Below, piece after piece: positions 20,249-29,655 of a DNA stretch of 64,000 nucleotides. The position numbers and the translations under genes are program-made. This stretch comes from Rhizomonospora bruguierae. GTDB lineage: Bacteria > Actinomycetota > Actinomycetes > Mycobacteriales > Micromonosporaceae. The DNA is taken from NCBI RefSeq assembly GCF_018397995.1, contig NZ_BBQH01000017.1, positions 73,948 to 137,947 of the forward strand. Direction: 5' to 3'. The notes under the pieces were generated by a model. It made no database searches. It saw only the letters and a program-made list of their open reading frames with translations, and had not been told where the DNA came from. Within the stretch, counting starts at the first letter, position 1; each line of letters begins with the position of its first letter.

Positions 20249-21727
20249 ATGACGGCAGAGGTCGACCTTTCGGCGCCACTGCGGATCGCGGACCTGATCG
20301 CCGCCCGCGACCCGATCCGGGTCATGGTCGGCGACCGGGTCCGCGACCGGGTCGCGGCGGCGCGCATCTTCCTGTCCAAAGTGCTCGGTGACGACCGGGC
20401 GGTGTACGGCAGCACCACCGGCTTCGGCGCCCTCGTCGGCTACGCGGGCCGGGCCGACCTGCGCGACCAGGCCGACAACACCCTCGCCCACCTCGGTGCC
20501 GGGCACGGGCCCGACATCGACCCGCACGTCGGGCGGGCCACCATGCTGGTGCGGGCCTGGTCGCTGGCGCGCGGCGCGTCCGGGGTGTCCCCGCACGTGA
20601 TCGAGGCGCTGGCGGCGATGCTGGCCAGCACGTTCGTCCCGGCGATGCCCCGGCTCGGCTCGGTCGGCGCCAGCGGCGACCTGATCCCGCTCGGCGCCGC
20701 CGCCCAGGCGCTGCGTGGCCGCGGCCACGCCTACGTCGACGGGGAGCGGCTTCCGGCGGCCGAGGCGCTGCGCGCGGCCGGGCTGGAACCGCTGCCGCTG
20801 GACGGCCGGGACGCCCTGGCACTGGTCAACGGCACCTCGCTGACCACCGCCGCGACCGCCCTGGCCCTGGCCCGGACCCGCGCCGCGCACCGGGCCGTGC
20901 AGCGGCTCACCTGCCTGCTCGCCGACCTGCTCGGCAGCGATCCGCAGTTCCTCGACGAGCGGCTGATCGCCGTGTACGCCCACCCGGGCGCGATCGCCGT
21001 CGGCGCCGCCATGCGCGCGACCGCCGTGGGGCTGACCCCGTCCGGGAAGCGCCCGCTGCAGGAGCCCTACAGCCTGCGGTGCGCCCCGCAACTGCTCGGC
21101 GCGGCCGAGGACGCGCTGCGCTACGTCGACGGTGTCGTCGCCGCCGACCTCGCCGGGGTCAGCGACAATCCGCTGTTCTTCCCCGGCGACGACGCCGTCG
21201 TGCACGGCGGCAACTTCTTCGGCCAGCCGGCCGCGTTCGCCGCCGACGTGCTGTCGATGGTCGTCGCCCAGGTCGGCAACCTGGCCGAGCGCCAGCTCGA
21301 CCTGCTCGTGGACCCGGCCCGCAACACCGGCCTGCCGCCGATGCTCGCCGCTGGCCCCGGTCAGCAGCACGGCCTGCAGGGCGTGCAGCTCGCCTCGACC
21401 GCGCTGATCGCCGAGATCCGCCGGGACGCCATGCCGGCCAGCATGCAGAGTCTGCCGACGAACCTGCACAACCAGGACGTCGTACCGCTCGGCACCCAGG
21501 CCGCGCTGCGGGCACTGGACCAGGCACGGCTGCTGCGCCTGATCGTCGGGTCCCTGGCGGTGGGGCTGCGGCAGGCGGCGTACGTCGGCGCCCGCACCCC
21601 GACCGCGCCCGGCTGCGCCGAGGTGCTCGACGCCCTGGTCGCGGCGGTGCCCCCGATCGACCCGGACCGGCCGTTGGAGGACGACGTGCGGCGCGCCGCC
21701 GACGCCGTCGAGGAACTCGAAAGGTGA
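20249..21727 (+). CDS. MIO aromatic amino acid ammonia-lyase, TAL-like
   Basis: 492 residues. It carries VYGSTTGFG, the self-cyclising triad Ala141-Ser142-Gly143 in GSVGASGDLIPLG that forms the MIO electrophile, the SDNPLFF segment and QQHGLQGVQLAS. At the selectivity position the sequence is AHL (His81-Leu82), as in tyrosine ammonia-lyases, whereas PAL has a Phe-Leu-type pair and HAL a Ser-His pair. The expected reaction is loss of ammonia from tyrosine to give p-coumarate; a 2,3-aminomutase remains possible because these share the fold. It opens the rightward operon, and its stop overlaps the start region of the second FAD oxidoreductase. No strong ribosome site precedes the ATG at 20249. 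Confidence 0.93.
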   Translation: MTAEVDLSAPLRIADLIAARDPIRVMVGDRVRDRVAAARIFLSKVLGDDRAVYGSTTGFGALVGYAGRADLRDQADNTLAHLGAGHGPDIDPHVGRATMLVRAWSLARGASGVSPHVIEALAAMLASTFVPAMPRLGSVGASGDLIPLGAAAQALRGRGHAYVDGERLPAAEALRAAGLEPLPLDGRDALALVNGTSLTTAATALALARTRAAHRAVQRLTCLLADLLGSDPQFLDERLIAVYAHPGAIAVGAAMRATAVGLTPSGKRPLQEPYSLRCAPQLLGAAEDALRYVDGVVAADLAGVSDNPLFFPGDDAVVHGGNFFGQPAAFAADVLSMVVAQVGNLAERQLDLLVDPARNTGLPPMLAAGPGQQHGLQGVQLASTALIAEIRRDAMPASMQSLPTNLHNQDVVPLGTQAALRALDQARLLRLIVGSLAVGLRQAAYVGARTPTAPGCAEVLDALVAAVPPIDPDRPLEDDVRRAADAVEELER

Positions 21728-21732
21728 CCGTC

Positions 21733-23295
21733 GTGACGCTCGACTACCTGATCATCGGGGCCGGCCCGGCCGGGCTGCAACTGGCGGCCCTGCTGGAGGC
21801 CGAGGGCCGCCGCGACTACCTGGTCCTGGAGGCGGCGGACCGGCCGGGGGCGTTCTTCGCCCGCTTCCCGCGGCACCGGCAGCTGATTTCCATCAACAAG
21901 CCGCACACCGGCGGTCAGGACCCGGAACTGAACCTGCGGCTGGACTGGAACTCGCTGCTCAGCGACGACCCGGAGCTGCTGTTCACCCGCTACACCGAGC
22001 GGTACTTCCCGCCGGCCGACCTCATGCTGCGCTACCTGGGCGACTTCGCCGAGCGCACCCGGGTCAAGGTCCGCTACCACGCGCGGGTCGAGCGGGTCAG
22101 CCGCGACGGGGGCGGCTTCACCGTGCGTACCACCGCCGGCGAGACCTTCACCGCCCGCCGGGTCGTCGTCGCGACCGGCGTCCCGCGCCCCTACGAGCCG
22201 GCCATCGAGGGCTTCGAGCTCGCCGAGAACTACGCCGACATGCCCGTCGACCCGAGGGACTTTCTCGACCAGCGGGTGCTCATCATCGGCAAGGGCAACT
22301 CCGCCTTCGAGACCGCCGACGCGCTGATGGAGACCACCACCGTCATCCACGTTGCCGGCCCCAGTTCGGTGCACATGGCCTGGCGTACGCACTTCGTCGG
22401 GCACCTGCGCGCGGTCAACAACAACTTCCTCGACACGTACCAGCTCAAGTCCGCCAACGCGATCCTCGACGGCACCGTGCGCCGCATCGAGCGCGACGGC
22501 GCGGGCTTCACGGTGACGTTCAGCTTCTCCCGTGCCGACGAGGTGGTGAAGCGGCTGCGCTACGACCGGGTGCTGGCGTGCACCGGCTTCCGCTTCGACG
22601 CCTCGATCTTCGACGAGACCTGCCGGCCCGACCTCGTCATCGCGGACCGGTTCCCGGCCCAGACCGACGAGTGGGAGTCGACCAACGTGCCCGGTCTGTA
22701 CTTCGCCGGCACCATCTCGCAGGTCCGCGACTTCAAGCGGTCGACCAGCGGGTTCATCCACGGCTTCCGGTACGCCGTCCGCGCCCTGCACCGGGTCCTG
22801 GAGCGCCGCCACCATGACGAGCCGTGGCCGGCGGCGAAGCTCGACGCCACCGCCGAGTCCATCACCGGCGCCGTCATCGCCCGGGTGAACCGTACGTCGG
22901 CGCTGTGGCAGCAGTTCGGCTTCCTGGCCGACGTGGTCACCGTCGCCGGGGCGGACGCCCGCTACCACGAGGAGGTGCCGGTCGACTACTTCGCCCGGGC
23001 GGGCCTGGCGGCCGACGGTCACGAGCCGGACCGGGCGTTCGTGGTCACCCTCGAGTACGGCCCCGACCACGACAAGGTCGACCCGTTCGACATCAGCGTG
23101 GGCCGCATCGCGCAGGACGCGGTCGGCCAGGCGCACGACGCCGCCTACCTGCACCCGGTCGTGCGGTTCCACCGCGGCGGCGCGGTCGCGGCGGTCCACC
23201 ACCTGGCGGAGAACCTGGAGAACCAGTGGGACCGGCCCGAGGTGCACGTCCGGCCCCTCGCCGACTTCGTCGGGCGCTGCCTCGATGTTCGCTGA
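21733..23295 (+). CDS. FAD-dependent NAD(P)-binding oxidoreductase (flavin monooxygenase-like), copy 2
   Basis: 520 residues from the GTG at 21733, with AAAGG eight bases upstream; this aligns with the start of the paralogue at 18632-20185. The GTG at 21724, overlapping the lyase stop, is the alternative. Motifs: GAGPAGLQLAALLE, VVVATGVPRPYEP and LIIGKGNSAFETADAL, followed by FRFDASIFDE and FAGTISQVRDF. The two paralogues keep both nucleotide motifs, so both should be active and may form a heterodimer or act in sequence. The last 11 bp overlap the FMN oxidase gene. Confidence 0.9.
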   Translation: MTLDYLIIGAGPAGLQLAALLEAEGRRDYLVLEAADRPGAFFARFPRHRQLISINKPHTGGQDPELNLRLDWNSLLSDDPELLFTRYTERYFPPADLMLRYLGDFAERTRVKVRYHARVERVSRDGGGFTVRTTAGETFTARRVVVATGVPRPYEPAIEGFELAENYADMPVDPRDFLDQRVLIIGKGNSAFETADALMETTTVIHVAGPSSVHMAWRTHFVGHLRAVNNNFLDTYQLKSANAILDGTVRRIERDGAGFTVTFSFSRADEVVKRLRYDRVLACTGFRFDASIFDETCRPDLVIADRFPAQTDEWESTNVPGLYFAGTISQVRDFKRSTSGFIHGFRYAVRALHRVLERRHHDEPWPAAKLDATAESITGAVIARVNRTSALWQQFGFLADVVTVAGADARYHEEVPVDYFARAGLAADGHEPDRAFVVTLEYGPDHDKVDPFDISVGRIAQDAVGQAHDAAYLHPVVRFHRGGAVAAVHHLAENLENQWDRPEVHVRPLADFVGRCLDVR

Positions 23296-24310
23296 CCTGC
23301 GGGCCCGGGCCCGGGAGCGGCTCGACCCCGCGCACTGGGACTTCTTCGCGGGCGGCGCCGGCGACGAACGGACGGTGCGCGCCAACGAGGAGGCGTTCGG
23401 GCGCGTCAGGCTCGTCCCGCGGGTGCTGCGCGCCACCGGGCCGCGGGACCTGCGCACCACCCTGTTCGGCACCGAACTGGCCGCGCCGATCCTCGTCGCG
23501 CCGACCGCGTTCCACCGCCTCGCCCACCCCGACGGCGAACTCGCCACGGCCCGCGGCGCCGCCGCGGCCGGCGCCGTCCTGGTCGTCAGCATGGCCGCGA
23601 CCACGCCCGTGGAGGCGATCGCGGCGGCCGGCGGTCCACTGTGGTTCCAGCTCTACCCGCAGCCGGACCGCGAGTTCACCGCGGCGGTGGTGCGCCGGGC
23701 CGAGGCGGCCGGCTGCCGGGCCCTGGTGGTGACCGTCGACTCGCCGGTCTTCGGCCGCCGCGAGCGCGACCACCGCCACGGCTTCCATGACCTGCCTGCC
23801 GGGCTGGCCTGCGAGAACATGCGCGACGCCGGCGGCGTGGTGCGCGCCATCGCGATGGACGCGGACCTCGGCTGGGACGGCGTCGACTGGCTGCGCGGCA
23901 TCACCGGGCTGCCGATCCTGCTCAAGGGGGTGCTGCACCCGGCCGACGCGGACCTCGCGGTCGAGCACGGCGTCTCCGGGCTGCTGGTGTCCAACCACGG
24001 CGGCCGCCAGCTCGACGGCGCGATCGCGACCGCCGACGCGCTGCCCGCGGTCGCGAAGGCGGTCGGCGGTCGGCTGCCGGTGCTGGTTGACGGCGGGGTC
24101 CGGCGCGGCACCGACGTGCTGGCCGCGCTCGCGCTCGGTGCCGACGCCGTCCTCGTTGGACGGCCGGTGCTGTGGGGGCTCGCGGCCGGCGGGGCGGACG
24201 GGGTGCGGCGGGTGCTCGACCTGCTCCGCGAGGACCTCGACCGGGCCCTGGCCCTGGCCGGCGCCCGGTGCCCGGCCGAGGTCACGGCCGATCTGGTGGT
24301 GACCCGATGA
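23285..24310 (+). CDS. FMN-dependent alpha-hydroxyacid oxidase (mandelate/lactate oxidase-like)
   Basis: 341 residues, TIM-barrel FMN enzyme. Visible: HWDFFAGGAGDERTVRANE, ILVAPTAFHRLAHPDGE, WFQLYPQPDRE, LPILLKGVLHPADA with the FMN Lys, VSNHGGRQLD with the catalytic His and Arg, and VLVDGGVRRGTDVLAALALGA. The sequence around the active site resembles 4-hydroxymandelate oxidases of glycopeptide-type pathways. The residue where lactate oxidase has its N-terminal active-site Tyr is Phe here (DFF). Expected reaction: a 2-hydroxy acid to a 2-keto acid with formation of hydrogen peroxide. It overlaps both neighbours (11 bp and ATGA), so stoichiometric co-expression is likely. Confidence 0.9.
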   Translation: MFADLRARARERLDPAHWDFFAGGAGDERTVRANEEAFGRVRLVPRVLRATGPRDLRTTLFGTELAAPILVAPTAFHRLAHPDGELATARGAAAAGAVLVVSMAATTPVEAIAAAGGPLWFQLYPQPDREFTAAVVRRAEAAGCRALVVTVDSPVFGRRERDHRHGFHDLPAGLACENMRDAGGVVRAIAMDADLGWDGVDWLRGITGLPILLKGVLHPADADLAVEHGVSGLLVSNHGGRQLDGAIATADALPAVAKAVGGRLPVLVDGGVRRGTDVLAALALGADAVLVGRPVLWGLAAGGADGVRRVLDLLREDLDRALALAGARCPAEVTADLVVTR

Positions 24311-25644
24311 TCTGGTTCGTCGTGCTGCTGGCGGCCGGTGCGGTCGCGGTGTGGACCGTGCCGGGCTGGCTGCCCGCCGCCGTGGTCCGGCTCCGGGAAT
24401 GGATCTTCGCCCGGGTCAACGGGGTCGAGGGCATCCCGGTGCCCGGCCCGCTGGTCGGTGCCGAGCACTTCGAGCGCGTCTACGCCGACCCGGCCGCCGA
24501 CGGGCGCAGCCGCGGCGCCGGGCTCTCCGACCTGTTCTGGTACTGGCTGGCACCGGGGCCGCAGATGCACCAGGAGCATCTGGAGCCGGGGGAGCGGTAC
24601 CGGCTGGTCGCCCGCACCACCCGCCAGGTTCTCGCCGTGCCGCACGCCCGCTCGGACGAGTTGGCCACCGCGGCCACCCGGCGCCGCCTCGACGCGCTGC
24701 CGCCCGGCCGCACCGCCCACGTGCGGCTGCGCGACCTCATGCTGCCGGTCTGGGCCGAGGTGTACTACGAACTGGTCTTCGGCGAGCCCTGCCCGGCCGC
24801 GGCGCGCGAACTCATCGTGGCCAACGCCAACGACGTGGTGAGCGCGCTCAAGGGCACCTCGCTGCGGCACCTGGACCGCCGCGACCGGCTCACCCGCTAC
24901 CTGCTCGGCCGCATCGAGGACGGCACCTGCCCGGTGGTGCTGCCGGCGGAGTTCACCGCCCAGGAGACGGCCTGGTACCTGCAGGGCGCGTTCTTCAACA
25001 CCGCCGTCGTGCAGATGTCCGAGGCGATGGCGCACGTGCTGCTCGGCATCGCCGGGCACCCGGACCGGGCGCCGGACCCCGACGACGACGCCGCGCTGGA
25101 CCGGGCCATCGACGAGACCCTGCGCGTGCACCCGCTGTTCGGCATCGCCCACCGGATCACCTCGGCCCCGATCGTGGTCGACGAGCGGGTCACCCTGCCC
25201 GCCGGCTCCGTGCTGCTGTTCAACTACCTCGCGTACCAGCGCACCGGGCCGGCCGCCGACGACGCGTTCGACCCGGACCGCTGGCTCACCGTCAAGCGGC
25301 GGGAGGCGCACTACATCCCGTACGGGGTCGTGGCCAACCGCGCCTGTCCCGCCCGCGGTGTCGCCCCCGTCATGCTGCGCGCGGCCACCCGGGAGGTGCT
25401 GCGGCGGTACACGCTCGCGTCGGCCGCGGCCCACACCCGCTCGCTGCCGAGCCGGGGGCCCGCATACCTCACGCCGGTCGGCGCCCGGGCACCCGGCCGG
25501 GTTCGGCTCGTCGGCCACGGGTTGCGGGACCGGTGGGCCGGGGTGGGGCGCTCCCTGGCACAGCTCGCGTTCGGCACGTGGATGGTCCTCGACGCCCGCC
25601 GCCAGCGGCTGTGCACCACGTACTTCGAGGAGGTTCGACCGTGA
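24307..25644 (+). CDS. Atypical membrane-anchored cytochrome P450
   Basis: 445 residues. The K-helix ETLRVHPLF supplies the ExxR pair and the heme loop is read as PYGVVANRACPARGVAP, with Cys in RACPARG; this departs from the usual FxxGxRxCxG. The I-helix region (LQGAFFNTAVVQMSEA) lacks the usual acid-Thr oxygen-activation pair. Residues 1-20 are strongly hydrophobic (MIWFVVLLAAGAVAVW), a membrane anchor rare in bacterial P450s. About 60 extra residues follow the heme domain. It may act near the membrane with the antiporter that follows, or perform a non-monooxygenase reaction. It overlaps both neighbours by 4 bp. Confidence 0.75.
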   Translation: MIWFVVLLAAGAVAVWTVPGWLPAAVVRLREWIFARVNGVEGIPVPGPLVGAEHFERVYADPAADGRSRGAGLSDLFWYWLAPGPQMHQEHLEPGERYRLVARTTRQVLAVPHARSDELATAATRRRLDALPPGRTAHVRLRDLMLPVWAEVYYELVFGEPCPAAARELIVANANDVVSALKGTSLRHLDRRDRLTRYLLGRIEDGTCPVVLPAEFTAQETAWYLQGAFFNTAVVQMSEAMAHVLLGIAGHPDRAPDPDDDAALDRAIDETLRVHPLFGIAHRITSAPIVVDERVTLPAGSVLLFNYLAYQRTGPAADDAFDPDRWLTVKRREAHYIPYGVVANRACPARGVAPVMLRAATREVLRRYTLASAAAHTRSLPSRGPAYLTPVGARAPGRVRLVGHGLRDRWAGVGRSLAQLAFGTWMVLDARRQRLCTTYFEEVRP

Positions 25645-26927
25645 CCCCGCCGCAGCTGGCGCCCGCCTTCTTCATCGCCGTCGTCGTGATCCTGGTCTTC
25701 TGCAAGGCCGTCGCCTGGCTGCTGGGCAAGGCGGGGCAGCCGGCCGTGGTCAGCGAGATGCTCGCCGGGGTCCTGCTCGGCCCATCGCTGCTGGGGCTGC
25801 TCCTCCCCGGCGTGCAGCACGCGCTATTCCCGGCACCGCTGCTGCCGCTGCTGTACGTCGTGGGCCAGGTCGGCCTGGTGCTGTACATGTTCCAGGCCGG
25901 GTACGCGTTCACCGGGCACCGCATCGACCGGATCGCGGGAACCGCCGGTGCGGTGTCGCTGGCCGGGGTCAGCGCGCCGCTCGTGCTCGGCGCGCTGCTG
26001 GTGTGGGCCGCCGACGGCCTCGCCCCGGTGCGCAAGGCGGGCACGTCGGTGGGCGTCACCGCCGCCTTCGTCGGCGTGGCGCTGGCCATCACCGCGTTCC
26101 CGATGCTCGCCCGGATCATCACCGAGCGCGGCCTGCAGCGCACCCGGCACGGCTCGCTCTCGCTGGCCAGTGGCGCCCTGGACGACATGGCCGCCTGGAT
26201 CATGCTCGCCGTCGTGCTGGCCTTCGCCTCCGGCCGGCCCGGCCCGGTGATCATCACCGGTGGCGGTGCCGTCCTCTTCGGACTGGTGCTGTGGATCGGC
26301 GGGCGGCGCGCCGCCGGGGCGCTCATGGGCAGCGGCCGGTCAGGCGATCAGGGCCGGCTGCTGGGCACGGTCGTGCTGCTGTTCCTCGTCGCCTGGTACA
26401 CCGACCGGATCGGCCTGTACGCGGTGTTCGGCGCCTTCGCGGTCGGCGTGGTCATGCCGCACACCGCGCGCACCGACCGGGTCGTCGAGACGCTCACCCC
26501 GATCGCGGCCACCGTGTTCCTGCCGCTGTTCTTCACGTACTCGGGTCTGCGCACCGAGTTCGGCCTGCTGGGCGACCCGGCGGTGCTGCTGTTCGCGATC
26601 GCGTGCGTGGTGCTGGCCATCGCCGGCAAGTTCGGCGCCTGCTGGGCCGCGGCCCGGGCACGCGGCGAGTCCAACGCCGTGGCGCTGCGCGTCGGCGCGC
26701 TGATGAACGCCCGCGGGCTGATGCAGCTCATCGCGCTCAACGTGGGCCTGGAGGCCGGCATCGTCGGCCCGGCGCTGTTCACCATCCTGGTGCTCGTCGC
26801 GCTGGTCACCACCGTCATGACCACGCCGCTGCTGTACTGGCTCGACCGTCGCGACGCGCGGGGCGCCGAGCCGATTTCCGCAACCCGCCGAGAAAGAGAC
26901 ATCCATCACTCGACTGTGGCTCCCTGA
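25641..26927 (+). CDS. CPA2-type cation/proton antiporter
   Basis: 428 residues, about 12 hydrophobic segments. Hallmarks: LAGVLLGPSLLG in helix 2, VGQVGLVLYMFQAGYAF, AFVGVALAITAFPMLARIITERGL and the ion-binding LASGALDDMAAWIMLA, then LGTVVLLFLVAW and LMNARGLMQLIALNVG. These are features of KefB/NhaS3-like antiporters. The GTG at 25641 overlaps the P450 stop. Antiporters of this family are recurrent in specialised-metabolite operons, where they may export a charged product or provide resistance; that role here is inferred. Confidence 0.9.
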   Translation: MTPPQLAPAFFIAVVVILVFCKAVAWLLGKAGQPAVVSEMLAGVLLGPSLLGLLLPGVQHALFPAPLLPLLYVVGQVGLVLYMFQAGYAFTGHRIDRIAGTAGAVSLAGVSAPLVLGALLVWAADGLAPVRKAGTSVGVTAAFVGVALAITAFPMLARIITERGLQRTRHGSLSLASGALDDMAAWIMLAVVLAFASGRPGPVIITGGGAVLFGLVLWIGGRRAAGALMGSGRSGDQGRLLGTVVLLFLVAWYTDRIGLYAVFGAFAVGVVMPHTARTDRVVETLTPIAATVFLPLFFTYSGLRTEFGLLGDPAVLLFAIACVVLAIAGKFGACWAAARARGESNAVALRVGALMNARGLMQLIALNVGLEAGIVGPALFTILVLVALVTTVMTTPLLYWLDRRDARGAEPISATRRERDIHHSTVAP

Positions 26928-26946
26928 CGGTGCCATTCTCCTTCGA

Positions 26947-27618
26947 GTGCTTGCCGTGGGATCCCCGCGGCTCCTGGTCGTCGAGGACGACGAGGAGCTC
27001 AGCGCGATGGTAACCGAGACGCTCGTCGACGAGGGCTACATCGTCGACCGGGCACACGACGGTCAGTGCGGGCTGCACCTGGGCCTGACCCGGCCGTACG
27101 ACGTGATGGTCATCGACCGGTTGCTGCCGGCCCTCGACGGCCTCGACCTCGTCGCCCGGTTACGCTCCCGCGCGGTGCCGGCCCGCGCGCTCATGCTCAC
27201 CGCGCTCGGCGCCGTCGGCGACCGCATCGCCGGGCTCGACGCGGGCGCCGACGACTACCTGGTCAAGCCGTTCGACCTGGACGAGTTGAGCGCCCGCATC
27301 CGCGCCCTGTGCCGGCGCACCTCCGCGCCGGCCGGGATGGTCCGGATCGGCGACGGCCACCTCGACCCGGTCGCCCGGGACGCGGTGCTGCCCGACGGCA
27401 CCCGGGTCGCGCTCTCGGCGCGGGAGTTCGAGCTGCTGCGCGTGCTGGCCGCCCGTCCGAGCGTCGTGCACTCCCGTTCGCAGCTGCGCCGGCGGGTCTT
27501 CGGCGAGGCGGCGGCGGCGTCCATTGTGGATACGTACGTGTACTACCTGCGCCGCAAGCTCGGCCGCCCGGTGGTCGGTACCGTCCACGGCCTCGGCTAC
27601 CGGATGGGCAGGCTGTGA
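26947..27618 (+). CDS. OmpR-family response regulator
   Basis: 223 residues. Receiver domain: acidic VVEDDEE near the N-terminus, phospho-Asp in [13 protein letters not shown], Thr in LMLTALG and Lys in [11 protein letters not shown]. The winged-helix effector has [29 protein letters not shown] and [10 protein letters not shown]. Two GTG starts are possible (26947 or 26956); neither has a good ribosome site, and the gene follows the antiporter by 19 bp. It overlaps the histidine kinase by 4 bp and probably controls the divergent promoter at 20186-20248. Confidence 0.93.
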   Translation: MLAVGSPRLLVVEDDEELSAMVTETLVDEGYIVDRAHDGQCGLHLGLTRPYDVMVIDRLLPALDGLDLVARLRSRAVPARALMLTALGAVGDRIAGLDAGADDYLVKPFDLDELSARIRALCRRTSAPAGMVRIGDGHLDPVARDAVLPDGTRVALSAREFELLRVLAARPSVVHSRSQLRRRVFGEAAAASIVDTYVYYLRRKLGRPVVGTVHGLGYRMGRL

Positions 27619-28913
27619 TCCGCGTCGAGGAGACGATGGTCCGCCGGACCCGGCTGCGGCTCGGCCTCGGCGTCGGGCTGACCATCACCGCCCTGCTGGC
27701 CCTGGTCGGCGGCATCTCCTACGCCGTCCTGGTGCACAGCCAGGAGGCACAGATCCAGCGCGAGATCGCCTGGGGTGCCGTCAACGGCACCATTCCCGGC
27801 CCGCCGAGCTGTACCTGGGTCTTCCGGTACGAGCGGGACGCCTTCGTCGGCTCGAACACCCCGCCCCCGCCGGGCCTGCCGGTGCGCGCCGACGCGGAGC
27901 GGGTGGCCGCCACGGGCCGGCCCTACGACTCCCGCCTGTCCCGGGACGGCACCGTGTATCACGTGCATACCGAGCGGCGCGGCGACGCGGTCGTCCAGGT
28001 CGCCTTCGACTCCCGCTTCCAGCTCGCCGACCGCCGGCACCTGCTCTGGGCGTTCGCCCTGGCCGCCCTGGTCGGCCTGCTCGCCGCGGTGCTGACCGGC
28101 GTGCTCGTCGGCCGGCACGCGGTGGCCCCGCTGATCGAGGCGCTGGCCCGCCAGCGTCGCTTCGTCGCCGACGCCAGCCACGAGCTGCGTACCCCGATCG
28201 CCCAGGTGCACACCCGCGCCCAGTTGCTGGCCCGCCGCGGCCCCGCGTCCCGCGACCTGACGCGGCTGGTCGACACCACCCGCCGGCTCGGCGAGATCGT
28301 GGACGAGCTGCTGCTCTCGGCCCGCCTGGCCGCCGACCCGGACGGCCTGCCCGCGGTCGAGCCGGTCGACCTGGCCGCGCTGGCCACGGACGCGGTCGCC
28401 GCCGAGTCCGACCTGGCCGCCGCGCGCGACCAGATCATCACCCTGGCCACGCCGGGCGAGCCCGTTCTGGTCCTCGGCATCGAGTCGGCCCTGCGCCGGG
28501 TCTTCAGCGAGCTGCTCGCCAACGCCCTGACCCACCTGCCGGTGGGCGGGCGCATCACCGTGACCGTCCGCCGCGACGACGGCCGCCCGACCGCCGCGGA
28601 GATCGTCGTGCGGGACACCGGGGCGGGATTCGACCCGGCCGACGCCGAACGCATCTTCGACCGCTTCCACCGCGGCGCGGGCGCGGGCGAACGCCGCCAC
28701 GGTCTGGGGCTGGCCCTGCTCCGCGAGGTGGTGACCGGCCACGGTGGCACCATCACCGCCGAGGGGCCGCCCGGCGCCGGTGCGACCTTCACCGTTCGCC
28801 TCCCCCTGGGCCAGACCGGCCGCCCCGGGCTCGCCCGGCTCGCCGCCTCCCCGGTGGCGCCGCCGGGCGCCCGGCCGCCGCTGGCGCGCGTGATGAGCAG
28901 GCGCTGCCGGTAG
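27615..28913 (+). CDS. Sensor histidine kinase
   Basis: 432 residues from the GTG at 27615 that overlaps the regulator stop; the ATG at 27636, three bases after GAGGAG, is the alternative. Two membrane helices ([17 protein letters not shown] and [20 protein letters not shown]) flank an extracytoplasmic loop of about 90 residues. The H box is [15 protein letters not shown], the N box [10 protein letters not shown], and G boxes DTGAGFDP and HGLGLALL. The external loop has no recognised sensor domain. It forms a two-component system with the preceding gene. Confidence 0.93.
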   Translation: MIRVEETMVRRTRLRLGLGVGLTITALLALVGGISYAVLVHSQEAQIQREIAWGAVNGTIPGPPSCTWVFRYERDAFVGSNTPPPPGLPVRADAERVAATGRPYDSRLSRDGTVYHVHTERRGDAVVQVAFDSRFQLADRRHLLWAFALAALVGLLAAVLTGVLVGRHAVAPLIEALARQRRFVADASHELRTPIAQVHTRAQLLARRGPASRDLTRLVDTTRRLGEIVDELLLSARLAADPDGLPAVEPVDLAALATDAVAAESDLAAARDQIITLATPGEPVLVLGIESALRRVFSELLANALTHLPVGGRITVTVRRDDGRPTAAEIVVRDTGAGFDPADAERIFDRFHRGAGAGERRHGLGLALLREVVTGHGGTITAEGPPGAGATFTVRLPLGQTGRPGLARLAASPVAPPGARPPLARVMSRRCR

Positions 28914-28962
28914 GCGGGGCGGGCGAGCACGTTGGTTCTCACCGTCCGTTGTGGACCGGGCC

Positions 28963-29598
28963 TTACGGGATCCCTTTCCGGGCCACCGCTATCGACGCCT
29001 CGGCCTGCTGGGGCGTGTCGCCGGCGCCGACCGCGAGGTTCCGTAGGTACGCGCGGAACTCGTCGTCGGACCGGTCGGTCGCGGTGAGGTAGCCGGTGAG
29101 TTCGAGGCTGACGAGGCCGTGCAACTGGCACCACAGGTGCCGGGTGACGGACCAGGGATCGGCGGGCCGGAACCGGCCTGCCTCGATGCATCGGCTGACG
29201 GCGTCCCGGGCCACGCGCAGCGTGTAGAGGCCGATGCGGCGGTCCTCCTCCGACAGCTGGAAACCGGCGATGCTCGAGCCGCCGAACATCACCGCGTACA
29301 GGTGCGGCGCCAGGTGCGCGGACCGCCGGTACGCGGCGGCCAATCGGAAACTGTCGGCGACCGGGTCGTCGCTGTCCCGTACCGTCGCCAACCGCTCGGC
29401 GAGCCGGGCGAAGCCTTCCCGGATGACGGCCCGCACCAGTCCCGGCATGCCGCCGAAGTACGTGTAGACGGCCATGGTGGAGGTGCCCGTCTCGCGGGCC
29501 AGTGCCCGCGCGGACAGCGACCGGGGTCCCTGCTCGGTCAGCAGCCGGGCAGCGGCTTCGACGAGTTCCTGCCGTGGATCGCCGCTCATCCTTGACAC
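28963..29598 (-). CDS. TetR-family repressor
   Basis: 211 residues. The helix-turn-helix is at the N-terminus (LVEAAARLLTEQGPRSLSAR, then ALARETGTSTMAVYTYFGG). The C-terminal ligand domain matches the TetR_C type common in actinomycetes (HLWCQLHGLVSLELTGYL). Start GTG 29598 or ATG 29589. Divergent from the SGNH hydrolase, with twin palindromes between the two genes, so it most likely represses both promoters. Confidence 0.92.
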   Translation of the reverse strand: MSRMSGDPRQELVEAAARLLTEQGPRSLSARALARETGTSTMAVYTYFGGMPGLVRAVIREGFARLAERLATVRDSDDPVADSFRLAAAYRRSAHLAPHLYAVMFGGSSIAGFQLSEEDRRIGLYTLRVARDAVSRCIEAGRFRPADPWSVTRHLWCQLHGLVSLELTGYLTATDRSDDEFRAYLRNLAVGAGDTPQQAEASIAVARKGIP

Positions 29599-29606
29599 CG
29601 GGCCAT

Positions 29607-29638
29607 CATAACGGTGTTATGGGCATAACACTGTTATG
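29607..29638. promoter_or_regulatory. Twin palindromic operators for the TetR repressor
   Basis: Two 15-bp sites of form CATAAC-N3-GTTATG occur at 29607-29621 and 29624-29638, with centres 17 bp apart. Both arms are perfect in each. They fill the gap between the divergent TetR and SGNH-hydrolase genes, so both genes should be repressed together. Confidence 0.8.
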
Positions 29639-29655
29639 ACGGGGGAGGCGGTCCG

